This document shows positions 44,363 to 53,100 of a DNA stretch of 53,565 nucleotides, in pieces (position 1 is the first letter of the stretch; every line of letters starts with the position of its first letter). A program made the translations under genes and the position numbers. The stretch is from the NCBI GenBank assembly GCA_023700255.1, contig JAJPRD010000001.1, positions 1 through 53,565 of the forward strand. The letters are read 5' to 3'. Source of the stretch: Candidatus Thalassarchaeaceae archaeon. GTDB lineage: Archaea; Thermoplasmatota; Poseidoniia; Poseidoniales; Thalassarchaeaceae. The notes below the pieces were generated by a model. That model searched no databases. It worked only from the letters and a program-made list of their open reading frames with translations, and was not told where the DNA came from.

Positions 44363-44393
44363 AAAGAGCCTCAGGTTCATTAGTCCTCGGCTG
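44363..44393 (+). repeat. 31-nt exact repeat, copy 2, upstream of NifU-like gene
   Basis: Second copy of the 39373-39403 repeat, same strand relative to the gene. It lies in the 68-base gap between the divergent amidotransferase (start 44353) and NifU-like gene (start 44422), ending 28 bases before the ATG. Same hairpin potential (AGCC/GGCT and AGG/CCT). Confidence 0.85.
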
Positions 44394-44421
44394 TTACGGT
44401 TACGCATAAGGTGGTACTGAA

Positions 44422-44697
44422 ATGGTTGATGAACAGTTAATTCTCGATTCAGTTGGCCCCGTTCAGGCAATACTAGATGCCCATGATGGAGTAGTGAATG
44501 TTGTAGATACAACAGATGGAATTATTATGATTTCATTAGAAGGTGGATGTACTGGTTGTAGTTCTACTCCAATGACAGCCATGCAAATCTATTATTCTTT
44601 AATGAAACTTGAAGGTGTTAATGATGTAATTTTTGTTAATGGTGAGTTGCCCGCATATATGAGAGCATTTATTGACGAGAAAATAGCTCAAAGTTAA
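44422..44697 (+). CDS. NifU-like C-terminal domain protein (Fe-S scaffold/carrier)
   Basis: 91 residues. Stand-alone NifU C-terminal domain with the CxxC pair in GGCTGCSSTPMTA (C43, C46). Such proteins bind or pass on Fe-S clusters to apoproteins. The start ATG 44422 has AAGGTGG upstream. Shares its 5' leader repeat with the glutaredoxin gene at 39430, another protein often tied to Fe-S handling. Ends with a 4-base overlap against the convergent membrane protein gene. Confidence 0.93.
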   Translation: MVDEQLILDSVGPVQAILDAHDGVVNVVDTTDGIIMISLEGGCTGCSSTPMTAMQIYYSLMKLEGVNDVIFVNGELPAYMRAFIDEKIAQS

Positions 44698-45038
44698 TTT
44701 TCCTTATCTTTTTCAGCAGCTCTCATTTTCATTATTTGATGCGGATTTGTTTCTCCTTGAACATCTGTTCCTTTAATATTCAACATTCCAGTTACTGCTA
44801 CAATTATTGAAATAATTGCAAAAGGTCTAGCAACATTCGTGGAACCCCACAGTTCGCCACCTAAATAATGCAATATAAAGAGCATAATTGCTGAACTAAT
44901 ACAAAGAGCAGCAACAACTTTTTGAGTTAATATTTCTCCCTTTTCAAAACGAGCTAGAGTACCTATAGCCATCCAAAGAATAGTTGCAAATCCACAAAGT
45001 GTAATGGATGCTGCTTCTAGGACATAAATCAACTCCAT
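44694..45038 (-). CDS. small membrane protein of unknown function
   Basis: 114 residues with three hydrophobic segments (about 4-26, 36-57, 70-88) and a charged cytoplasmic tail rich in Lys and Glu (MRAAEKDKEN). No family recognised. Convergent with the NifU-like gene and divergent from polX, with 95 bases between starts. Confidence 0.65.
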   Translation of the reverse strand: MELIYVLEAASITLCGFATILWMAIGTLARFEKGEILTQKVVAALCISSAIMLFILHYLGGELWGSTNVARPFAIISIIVAVTGMLNIKGTDVQGETNPHQIMKMRAAEKDKEN

Positions 45039-45133
45039 AGTTCTGGGTGAGGGTATCTATTTGTTTATGTTGGGGATAGCCAATCCGAATATTGAATGGT
45101 ATGGTTCAAGACCTGTGACTAGTTCATCTAACC

Positions 45134-47074
45134 ATGGTGAAGGTAGGGGGTTGGACTCTTCCTAAATCTCGCAGACAGGAACCACCTTATGTTAGCAAGA
45201 CACAATTGGTTGACGTATTAGAACAAATTGCAATATTATTAGAGTTATCTGGAGCAAATGGATTCCGAGTACGTGCATATCAAAATGGTTCACGTACTTT
45301 AGCATCTATGGAAGAAGATTTATTCACTATAGTTTCTGAAAATCGTATTGTTGAAGTCAAAGGGATAGGGAAAGGAATTGGGGGTCTAATTACTGAGGCA
45401 GTTATGTATGGAACATGGGGTGGAATGCAATCATTATATGATAAAATTCCTCCTGGTTTGATTGAAATTGTCGGCATCCCTGGTTTAGGCCCGAAAAGAG
45501 CTAGAATTCTGCATGAATCTTTAGGTGTTGATTCGGTCGAGTCATTGAAAGCAGCATGTGAACTTGGTCACGTATCTCCACTAAGTGGATTTGGTGAAAA
45601 AAGTCAGCAGAAATATCTTGATGGCATTGATTTATTACGCCGATATCAAGGTCGAACTAGAATGGATGTAGGATTATTATATGGCCGCGCATTGGAAGAG
45701 AAAATATCTAAAATAAAGGGTGTAGAAAAAGCACAGCTTGCAGGTAGTGCCCGTCGCCGCCGTGAAACTATTGGTGACTTAGATATTGTAGTTTCATCAC
45801 AACTAGATCAGCATCATGAAGTAATTCAGGAAATCCTTAGTTTACCGGGTATAGCAGAGGTTAAAGGCTATGGTGAATCTAAAGTTAGTTTGATTCTTGA
45901 GCAAGAAATGCTTTCTAATTCAGTAGAATCAGGAAGTATTGATGAAAGGCTTGCTGCAACTCTCATTGAAAGAAATAGTGATGCTACAATAGATGCTCAA
46001 GTTAGAATAGTCACTCCTGATACTTTTCCGTTTACTCTTGCCTATTTCACTGGTTCTAAAGAACATAATATTAGAATGCGTCAAGAAGCAATAAATCGTG
46101 GTTTAAGGCTGAACGAGTTTGGGTTATTTCCTGAAAATTTAGCAGGTGAATCTATCGGTATGGAGGCGGCGAAACATACTCTAAAGTGTGTTGATGAATC
46201 TGAAATCTACAAGAATTTAGGCATGAATTGGGTTCCGCCAGAAATGAGAGAAGATATGGGTGAAATTGAGGCAGCATCTTTTTCAAAAAATCCTCTTCCC
46301 GAATTAATCTCGCCATCTGATTTACGAGGGGCATTTCATAATCATACAGTATATTCTGATGGTGCAAATACTCTTGAAGAAATGGCTAAAGCCGCTCAAT
46401 TATTAGGCTGGGAATATTTGGGAATAGCCGATCATTCTGAAACACTGAACATAGGTGGGAGACAGATCGGTATTCCTAGTGATAATGTTCTTAATCAGTC
46501 TAATGAAATAAATAGATTAAATCAAATTTGGAGTGATCAAAATATTGATTTCAGATTATTCCATGGCTCAGAGTGTGATATTTTAGCAGATGGGAAGTTA
46601 GATTATCCAGATCATATTAGAAAAATATTTTCTCATGTTGTTGGTAGTGTTCATGCATTAGGAAGCTGGAGGAATAGGGACGAGATAGAGAATACCGAGG
46701 CTTTAATCAGAGCAATTGAAGATCCGACATTTACTATTTTAGGGCATCCCACCGGTCGTATTTTACAGGTTCGAGAGGGTTTTCCAATCGATATGCATGC
46801 AGTTATTAGGAGAATGGGTGAATTGAATTCAGAAGGCATTCTAAAAGCGATTGAAATTAACGCATCTCCATATCGTCTTGACCTTGATTGGCGTTTATGC
46901 AAGTTTGCTAAAGAGCAGAATGTGCCAATCTGTATTAATCCTGACGCTCATGACACTAATGGTTTAGAGGATGTTTGGTATGGTGTACAAATTGCTCGTA
47001 AGGGATGGCTTGAAAGGTCTGATATTCTTAATTCTCGAACTAGTTCCGAGATAGAATCTTTATTCAATCATTGA
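45134..47074 (+). CDS. polX: DNA polymerase X family with PHP domain
   Basis: 646 residues. The N-terminal pol-beta-like part includes the 8-kDa region (NGFRVRAYQNGSRTLASMEE), helix-hairpin-helix GIPGLGPKRARIL and the active site SARRRRETIGDLDIVV with two metal Asp, a third Asp in DAQVRIV, and TGSKEHNIRMRQEA. The C-terminal PHP phosphoesterase/exonuclease domain shows HNHTVYSDGA, IADHSET, GSVHALGSW, LGHPTGR and NPDAHDT with the His/Asp metal ligands. Acts in base excision and gap repair with 3' end processing. The long ORF starts at ATG 45134 (MVKVGGWTLP). Confidence 0.95.
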   Translation: MVKVGGWTLPKSRRQEPPYVSKTQLVDVLEQIAILLELSGANGFRVRAYQNGSRTLASMEEDLFTIVSENRIVEVKGIGKGIGGLITEAVMYGTWGGMQSLYDKIPPGLIEIVGIPGLGPKRARILHESLGVDSVESLKAACELGHVSPLSGFGEKSQQKYLDGIDLLRRYQGRTRMDVGLLYGRALEEKISKIKGVEKAQLAGSARRRRETIGDLDIVVSSQLDQHHEVIQEILSLPGIAEVKGYGESKVSLILEQEMLSNSVESGSIDERLAATLIERNSDATIDAQVRIVTPDTFPFTLAYFTGSKEHNIRMRQEAINRGLRLNEFGLFPENLAGESIGMEAAKHTLKCVDESEIYKNLGMNWVPPEMREDMGEIEAASFSKNPLPELISPSDLRGAFHNHTVYSDGANTLEEMAKAAQLLGWEYLGIADHSETLNIGGRQIGIPSDNVLNQSNEINRLNQIWSDQNIDFRLFHGSECDILADGKLDYPDHIRKIFSHVVGSVHALGSWRNRDEIENTEALIRAIEDPTFTILGHPTGRILQVREGFPIDMHAVIRRMGELNSEGILKAIEINASPYRLDLDWRLCKFAKEQNVPICINPDAHDTNGLEDVWYGVQIARKGWLERSDILNSRTSSEIESLFNH

Positions 47075-47109
47075 GAATATTCATCATTGTGATTCTCTTC
47101 CACTAGTAC

Positions 47110-47316
47110 ATGAGTGTCACTCGTGGCCTAATTTTTGCTCTAGTTTCTGTAATTCCAGCTATGATTTTTGGTCTTGCTGCTTACATTCTTTTTGACGGTG
47201 TTACGAGCTCTCCATCTAGTTCTGATTTTATGTATGGACCCTGCTATGGGGTTCCATTCATGGTCATTTTCTTGGCTTTTATTTATGGTTTTAGAATCGA
47301 TGTGGAGATTGAATAA
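47110..47316 (+). CDS. small two-pass membrane protein
   Basis: 68 residues with two hydrophobic segments (about 6-29 and 47-62), no family recognised. Its stop codon overlaps the start of the endonuclease III gene by one base (TAATG), so it is probably translated together with it. Real rather than chance: the overlap and strand fit an operon, but the size leaves doubt. Confidence 0.6.
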   Translation: MSVTRGLIFALVSVIPAMIFGLAAYILFDGVTSSPSSSDFMYGPCYGVPFMVIFLAFIYGFRIDVEIE

Positions 47317-47960
47317 TGAATCGTGCATCTAAGGCAGATATTATTGGTGAAATATTAGATGAGTTATACCCTACTCAACCTATTCCTTTAGATCATAAAG
47401 ACCCTTATACTCTTCTTGTGGCAGTCATGCTCTCAGCTCAGACAACCGACAAAAAGGTCAATGAAGTAACACCTAATCTTTTTTCTAGAGCAGATAATCC
47501 TAAAAAAATGTCTGAACTTGAAGTAAGTGAAATCCACAAAATAATCAGAGAAATAGGCTTAGCACCTACTAAGGCGAAAAACCTTCAGAAAATGGCCAAC
47601 CAGATTTTGGCAGGTGGTGGAGAGGTGATACCTGATTGGGAGTTCCTAGAATCTTTAGCCGGGGTAGGTCATAAAACAGCAAGTGTTGTTATGTCACAAG
47701 CCTTTGGAATACCTGCATTTGCTGTTGATACCCATATACATCGTTTAGCATCTCGCTGGGGGTTATCGAATGGAAAAAATGTAGAAACTACTGAGAGAGA
47801 TTTGAAGAAGGTTTTTCCTAAAAAAACTTGGATTAGAAGGCATTTACAAATAATCTTTTTTGGCCGTGAGCACTGTCCAGCTCGGAATCACGATATGAGC
47901 AAATGTCTAATCTGTAGTTGGGCATCAACTAAGAAAAGAATAAGGGATGAAATACGTTAG
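47316..47960 (+). CDS. nth: endonuclease III (HhH-GPD DNA glycosylase)
   Basis: 214 residues. Removes oxidised pyrimidines and nicks abasic sites. Helix-hairpin-helix LAGVGHKTASVV with catalytic Lys120, and catalytic Asp138 in AVDTHIHRLASRWG. The C-terminal cluster region is unusual: cysteines are C187, C197 and C200 (x9, x2 spacing) and no fourth Cys follows, whereas the classic pattern is C-x6-C-x2-C-x5-C. Whether a [4Fe-4S] cluster is bound is therefore uncertain. Follows polX and the small membrane protein. Confidence 0.93.
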   Translation: MNRASKADIIGEILDELYPTQPIPLDHKDPYTLLVAVMLSAQTTDKKVNEVTPNLFSRADNPKKMSELEVSEIHKIIREIGLAPTKAKNLQKMANQILAGGGEVIPDWEFLESLAGVGHKTASVVMSQAFGIPAFAVDTHIHRLASRWGLSNGKNVETTERDLKKVFPKKTWIRRHLQIIFFGREHCPARNHDMSKCLICSWASTKKRIRDEIR

Positions 47961-48238
47961 TAATCTCTAACTATTAACATTCCACCACTCAGACCAAAAA
48001 GCGCTCCAACACCAAGAAGTGGTAACTGAAGACTTTTTACAAAATCTTTTGAATTTCTAGCATCTTGGCATTGCCCTTCATCCGCACCAATTATTTGTCC
48101 GATAGTACCAATTTCGGTATCGCATTCCTGCTCAACTCTATCATCGATATAACCTACTACTGAAATCGAAATTAGAAACATTATGAAACCTAAGATTCCT
48201 AAAGCTAAACAAATGATGCCCCCACTATTCATACACAT
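47957..48238 (-). CDS. small two-pass membrane protein
   Basis: 93 residues. Hydrophobic segments at about 8-30 and 71-89 flank an exported acidic loop with two Cys (EQECDTEIG, EGQCQDARN) that may form a disulfide. No family recognised. Divergent from the peroxiredoxin gene; a 21-base palindrome overlaps its first ATG. A second ATG at 48232 may be the true start. Confidence 0.65.
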   Translation of the reverse strand: MCMNSGGIICLALGILGFIMFLISISVVGYIDDRVEQECDTEIGTIGQIIGADEGQCQDARNSKDFVKSLQLPLLGVGALFGLSGGMLIVRDY

Positions 48239-48257
48239 AGCAAAGTATCTTTGCTAT
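48237..48257. promoter_or_regulatory. 21-base palindrome between small membrane protein and peroxiredoxin genes
   Basis: ATAGCAAAG, TAT, CTTTGCTAT: nine perfect base pairs around a three-base centre. It sits at the start of the minus-strand gene and 50 bases before the peroxiredoxin ATG. Reads like a dimeric regulator site controlling one or both divergent genes. Confidence 0.6.
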
Positions 48258-48282
48258 TGAATGCTATTAGTACGAGCATTCA
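48258..48282. promoter_or_regulatory. second inverted repeat directly adjoining the first
   Basis: TGAATGCT and AGCATTCA, eight perfect base pairs around a nine-base spacer (ATTAGTACG). It abuts the palindrome at 48237-48257 without a gap and ends 25 bases before the peroxiredoxin start. Two contiguous inverted repeats in a 69-base divergent gap are unlikely to be chance, but the factor is unknown. Confidence 0.55.
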
Positions 48283-48307
48283 TCAGCCCCTCTCTCTTGC
48301 GATAAAC

Positions 48308-48793
48308 ATGACCTCTGAAGTTGTCTCATTAGAAGTAGGGCAAATAGCACCTGATTTTGAAGCGGAATTAACTAATGGTGATAAAATAATACTCTCAGAA
48401 GCGTTATCTTCTGGAGAAAAGATAATTCTTTATTTCTACCCTAAAGATAGTACTCCTGGTTGTACGGTACAGGCTTGCGATTTTAGAGATAATTTTTCTC
48501 GTCTACAATCTGCTGGATTTAGAGTAATTGGGGTATCCAAGGATTCCTCTAAATCTCATAAGAATTTCATAGATAAATTCGAACTTCCTTTCGAATTAAT
48601 AGTTGATCCTGATATTATTTTACATCAAACTTATGGTGTGTGGCGCGAAAAAATGAATTATGGTAAAACCTATCTTGGAGTATCACGTTCAACATTTGTT
48701 ATCGGTAATGATGGTAAATTAATTTTCGTTGGCTATAATGTTAGAGCTAGTGGACACGTTGATCGACTAGTCAAAGAATTGGGTATTGAGTGA
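48308..48793 (+). CDS. bcp: peroxiredoxin, BCP/PrxQ type
   Basis: 161 residues from ATG 48308 (MTSEVVSLEV). Thiol peroxidase: peroxidatic Cys52 in PGCTVQACDFRD and resolving Cys57 five residues later, the C-x4-C pattern of PrxQ/BCP. The YFYPKDSTPGCT loop is diagnostic. The frame runs upstream to 48251 but that would start inside the palindromes. Reduced by thioredoxin or glutaredoxin, both encoded in this window (trxB, glutaredoxin). Confidence 0.95.
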   Translation: MTSEVVSLEVGQIAPDFEAELTNGDKIILSEALSSGEKIILYFYPKDSTPGCTVQACDFRDNFSRLQSAGFRVIGVSKDSSKSHKNFIDKFELPFELIVDPDIILHQTYGVWREKMNYGKTYLGVSRSTFVIGNDGKLIFVGYNVRASGHVDRLVKELGIE

Positions 48794-48798
48794 TTATA

Positions 48799-49650
48799 AT
48801 GGACATATCTCAAAGAAGAGAAATAGTCTCTCGGTTTCTTCGACGATGTGTGACCTATGCTGATGCATCTATTAACCGTAAAAAACTAAGAGACGAAGAT
48901 CAAAAAGATATTTCAAATTGGGAAAATTACCGCCAATTTACATCTTTTTCGGCATCAGAAGTTGAATCAGGTGAACTTGATACTTGGTTAGAAGATGGAG
49001 GTTATGAATCTGAACCAAGTAACAATATATCTCTAAATGGTGAGAATATTAAATCCAATTTAGAAGATTTATCTCATGATGAAAGAAGGAATTGGCTTGC
49101 ATCTTTGATGATGCCTAGACCTATATCGCTAGTTGGGACTGTAAGTTCCGGTGGTGTGCAAAATTTAGCTCCTATGTCGTCTATTGGTGTAGTTTCAAAT
49201 ACACCTCCATTACTCACAATTAGTCTTTCAAAAAGTAGAGATGGTAAGGAAAGAGATACTTTGGTGAATCTTCGTAATTCAGGTGTTGGTTCATCATGCA
49301 TGGTTTTCATACTTCCAGCCGATCTTGATTCAGCAAGGAATGTCCAAGAAACTTCTGCGAAATTACCAATAGATGAATCAGAATGGGACTTAGTTAATGG
49401 TGAAATGATATCTGATGATGGTCATCCTATTCTTTCTTCATCCATAGCAGCAATGCATTGTAAAATGGTGGAAATACATCCTCTACCCGAGGGTTCTTCA
49501 GCATCTTTAGTTATACTTCGTGTAGAATCGATAGTTACATCTGCCGGAATAGATTCTTCAAATCTTCCTCAGAAATTAATGCAAATTGATTATAATAAAT
49601 TAGGACCTAGTTCCAATAAAAATGACTGGGATTTTGAAGTATTTTATTGA
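48799..49650 (+). CDS. flavin reductase-like domain protein (DIM6/NTAB family)
   Basis: About 283 residues. An N-terminal helical, charged region of ~95 residues precedes the FMN-binding split-barrel of flavin reductases/flavoredoxins: WLASLMMPRPISLVGTVSS, then NLAPMSSIGVVSNTPPLLTI and RDTLVNLRNSGVGS. Likely binds FMN and reduces it or passes electrons. The N-terminal extension is not typical and has no family I can name. ATG 48799 chosen over GTG 48790. It follows the peroxiredoxin stop by only 5 bases, so the two are probably cotranscribed. Converges with sepF, overlapping by 7 bases. Confidence 0.88.
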   Translation: MDISQRREIVSRFLRRCVTYADASINRKKLRDEDQKDISNWENYRQFTSFSASEVESGELDTWLEDGGYESEPSNNISLNGENIKSNLEDLSHDERRNWLASLMMPRPISLVGTVSSGGVQNLAPMSSIGVVSNTPPLLTISLSKSRDGKERDTLVNLRNSGVGSSCMVFILPADLDSARNVQETSAKLPIDESEWDLVNGEMISDDGHPILSSSIAAMHCKMVEIHPLPEGSSASLVILRVESIVTSAGIDSSNLPQKLMQIDYNKLGPSSNKNDWDFEVFY

Positions 49651-50132
49651 GACTCAATTTGGCTTGGTAATTGTTCCAATATTTTCATCCCTAATCTATG
49701 GCTTTTAGTATCAACTCTCATCCCTAATCCTGGTACCATTAATAATGAATCATTTTCATTTAAAGAAAACACGGGAATACCAATTCTTTCACCTAAGTGT
49801 TCTACCTTTCTTTTGCATACATCTCTTTGAGCCGGCATATGTGACAATGAACTAATGTCCACTAGTAACAGATTCCCTCTCGACAATTCAGTTTCGATTC
49901 CATCAAGTTGTATTCTGTGATAATCGTCAGGTTTCAAGTAAATTACATTTCTTTTGGCCAACGGCGTCAACATGTCAGTTCTTTCTGACCATAATACATC
50001 TCCTAGGTCATGAAAATCCGCTCTAGAATTTGATCTTGGTCCGGGATTAGCCGAACTAAGATTTTTCTTAACCGTTCTAGAAATTGTTTTATTTGGATCC
50101 GGTAAACCTAGAAGCTTGAACAGGTTAACCAT
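49644..50132 (-). CDS. sepF: SepF-like cell division protein (DUF552)
   Basis: 162 residues. The N-terminus MVNLFKLLGL looks like a short amphipathic membrane-targeting helix, followed by a linker. The core (about 68-150: VIYLKPDDYHRIQLDGIETE, then GNLLLVDISSLSH and IPVFSLNENDSLLMVPGLG) matches the SepF fold. SepF anchors FtsZ to the membrane in FtsZ-dividing archaea. No FtsZ is in this window. It lies 8 bases after the big PKD surface protein gene on the same strand, so the two are probably one operon. Confidence 0.75.
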   Translation of the reverse strand: MVNLFKLLGLPDPNKTISRTVKKNLSSANPGPRSNSRADFHDLGDVLWSERTDMLTPLAKRNVIYLKPDDYHRIQLDGIETELSRGNLLLVDISSLSHMPAQRDVCKRKVEHLGERIGIPVFSLNENDSLLMVPGLGMRVDTKSHRLGMKILEQLPSQIESQ

Positions 50133-50140
50133 GTGCCATC

Positions 50141-53100
50141 CTATTCCTCTTCCCCAATTAGTTCTTCTATCTCAGATGTACTCATAACTTCATTTGCTGA
50201 TAGATTTTTATCTTCCAACTCCTTTAGTTTCGCTCTTAATTCATCCATCTCCTGATTAATTTTATCATCCGTATCATCTATTAATAAATCCTTATCAATA
50301 TTATCTGGTTTTTTAGTAGCAGGTTTGTTTTTTTGTTTTTTTATTCTTTTTTTGCTAATTTTTTGTTTTTGTTTTTCCTCACTGAATGGATCATAGTCCG
50401 GGTCATCAAATGCATCATCCATTGATAGATTATTTCTTTGAGAAATTTCTACTATTACTTCTTTCTTCTTTAGTATTAATCCCATACCAATAGTTAATAT
50501 CAGGATTAATAGAATAATGATTATACCGATAGGTGTGAAAATAAATGCAGACAACTCAAATGGTATTTCTTGAACCTGTATTGTCATTCTAACTGAATCT
50601 GTAGAATCACCGTCATCCACTGTTAATTGAACTACTTTACTTCCTGCACTATTATATGTCCAAGATATTGTCTTTCCAATGATATCTCTATCGTTACCAT
50701 TGTCACCATCACCATCACTATCTTTTGATATGTCCATATCCCAAGAATATACCATATTTTGCATATCAAAATCAGAGTCAATAGTGCCATTACCTGAAAG
50801 TATAATTGTATCTCCTTCCATTGGTTGCGATTCACTAACTGAATATCCTACATTTGGTTTCATATTTCTGATATCTAATGGTATCTCTATAGATGCTGTT
50901 TCGCCATCATTATCTGTGACATGAAATATGATTTTATCTGGCGCTGTATTTGAATCCGGCCATGAGTGTACTAAGTGGTAAGATGCTAAATCACAATCAT
51001 CATCTATTGTTCCATAATTGTCTGAATTCGTATATGGGTCAAGATCATAACAAGGAATGAGGCTTTGCACATCATATAATGTATCATCAACTACTATTGA
51101 CAATTCAATATCTGTATCTTCTGCAACCGGTAATGGTTGAGAAAATGGACGAATAGTTGGAGGGAGATTATTCACTTTGAATGGAACTGTAATTAAATCA
51201 GTACCTTCGTTATTATCATCAAATACTTGGAAAGTAGCTATGTGCTGTCCTTCTGTATTATATGTATGTTGGATTGAACTTACAAGTCCTTCTTGTGTAT
51301 ACTTAATGTCTGGTTCATCCTCAGCATCTGGTACCCAAACATGCTGTAATGAACTCTTATCATTCTCCGAATCTTCTGCCCAACCTCTAATTGTAAGTTG
51401 ATCTCCTTCGTCTACAGTATAAAGTCCATATGAGTTTGGAATTATTCTATTTCCGTCAAATATAACTTCCCATTCAGGGTCATATGGTGCAATATTAGTT
51501 ACATCTATACTGTATGATTCAGTAATTTGTTCACCATCATCGTCAACTGCATCGACTTCTATGGTATATGGGCCCTCTTCAGTTGGTGTAACTGTGCATT
51601 TAATGCCCAAGACGCCTTGGTCGCAAGGTGCGTTCCAAATGATGTCAATAGGGGCATCTGGAGTTTGAGTATCCAAGTCTATTCTCTCAGTTATTTCAAA
51701 TGTTATTGGACTAAGTACTGGACTAGAGTCTGATTCTACTGAAATTGTTATTTCTGGCGCTCTATTGAGAATTGTGATATCATTACTGACTGAATGAAAG
51801 TCGCTTTCTTCATCCGTTACTACCATGTTGATTGTAAAAATTCCATCATCATCCCAAGTATATTCGAAAATACAGTCACTCTCTTCAGATGTTACAATCT
51901 CTCCGGATAAACTTTCTAGAGAAAATGTGCAATAGAACCCCCCTCCATCCGGATCATAAGAATTTAGTCCATTGAAAGATACTTCATTGAGGGTCAATGA
52001 TTCTTCAACTATCATCAATAAAGCAATTGGTATGGATCCTATGAATAGATTAAATTCACCCTGATTATTAGTAAGGTCGCCGTCTTCTATATCAATATTA
52101 AATTGCATATCAATATTTCCAAATGGTTGATTGGAGGGGACTGTCCAAGATACCTCGACTCTCGCTTCTTCAAGACTGGATAACGATGGAATATTTGCGT
52201 ATGTAACCGTTCCATCAGGTTCAGTTATCTCTAGTGTAGACGGAGTTGAAGATCTCAATCCTCTATTTATTACTGGAATACTAAATGTTATCAAATCATC
52301 TCTAATGGCTGTGAATCCAACATTATTGTCTAAGGTTATTGTTGTATTCAATCTTGTTCTTTCCACTGATACACCGTCTTGATTTGTATATAAATCAATT
52401 TCATAGACATCGGGGTCTATTGTCACAGTAGTTGCGCCTACTATCCGATTAGGCATGGCACCTATCCACGCTAGAATTCCATGACTTCCTAAATCCTCAC
52501 AATTATTACAAAGTCCTTCCGAATTCGAATAATCTGCAGAATCTCCTGTATTAAATATAATATGTGCACTTCCATTAGAAGAAGTAGTCACATTTTGTAC
52601 ATTCTCTTCAATCTCATATCTGAATTGTACTATTTGATTGCCAACTGGATTTCCATTATTTGTCACATTAATCCAAGCCGATGCCTCAATATTAATTGGT
52701 GAAAGTGGGAATTCAACATCTACAGTAATTATTTTCTGTTGTGTAGGTGATTGGTAAGATGATAGTGAATGGACAGCTGTGAAACCTAAACTTTCTATTG
52801 TTTCCATTTTTATATCTCCTTCAATTCCTGGACAAAACCATTTGTATCCCGTATCATCTCCATCTCCGTTTGTGCTTGATATATTGTATGATGTAGCACA
52901 ACTGCCATAATTTACTCCTGAATATCCTTGGCTAACTATCTCATAAATTGAACTACTTTGTGATATTGTATCATCAGGAATATCTACGTAATCGCTTTGA
53001 CCATCATAGGTCGTAGTAGTTGTGTAATCTTGACTCCATGATTCACCTACTGATAGCGGGAAATCATAGCCTTCAAGAGGTGGAGAATATGCTTGGTTGA

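Noticed and set aside
44354-44512. N-terminal extension of the amidotransferase
   Set aside because: Antisense to the NifU-like gene and across the repeat; no family similarity.
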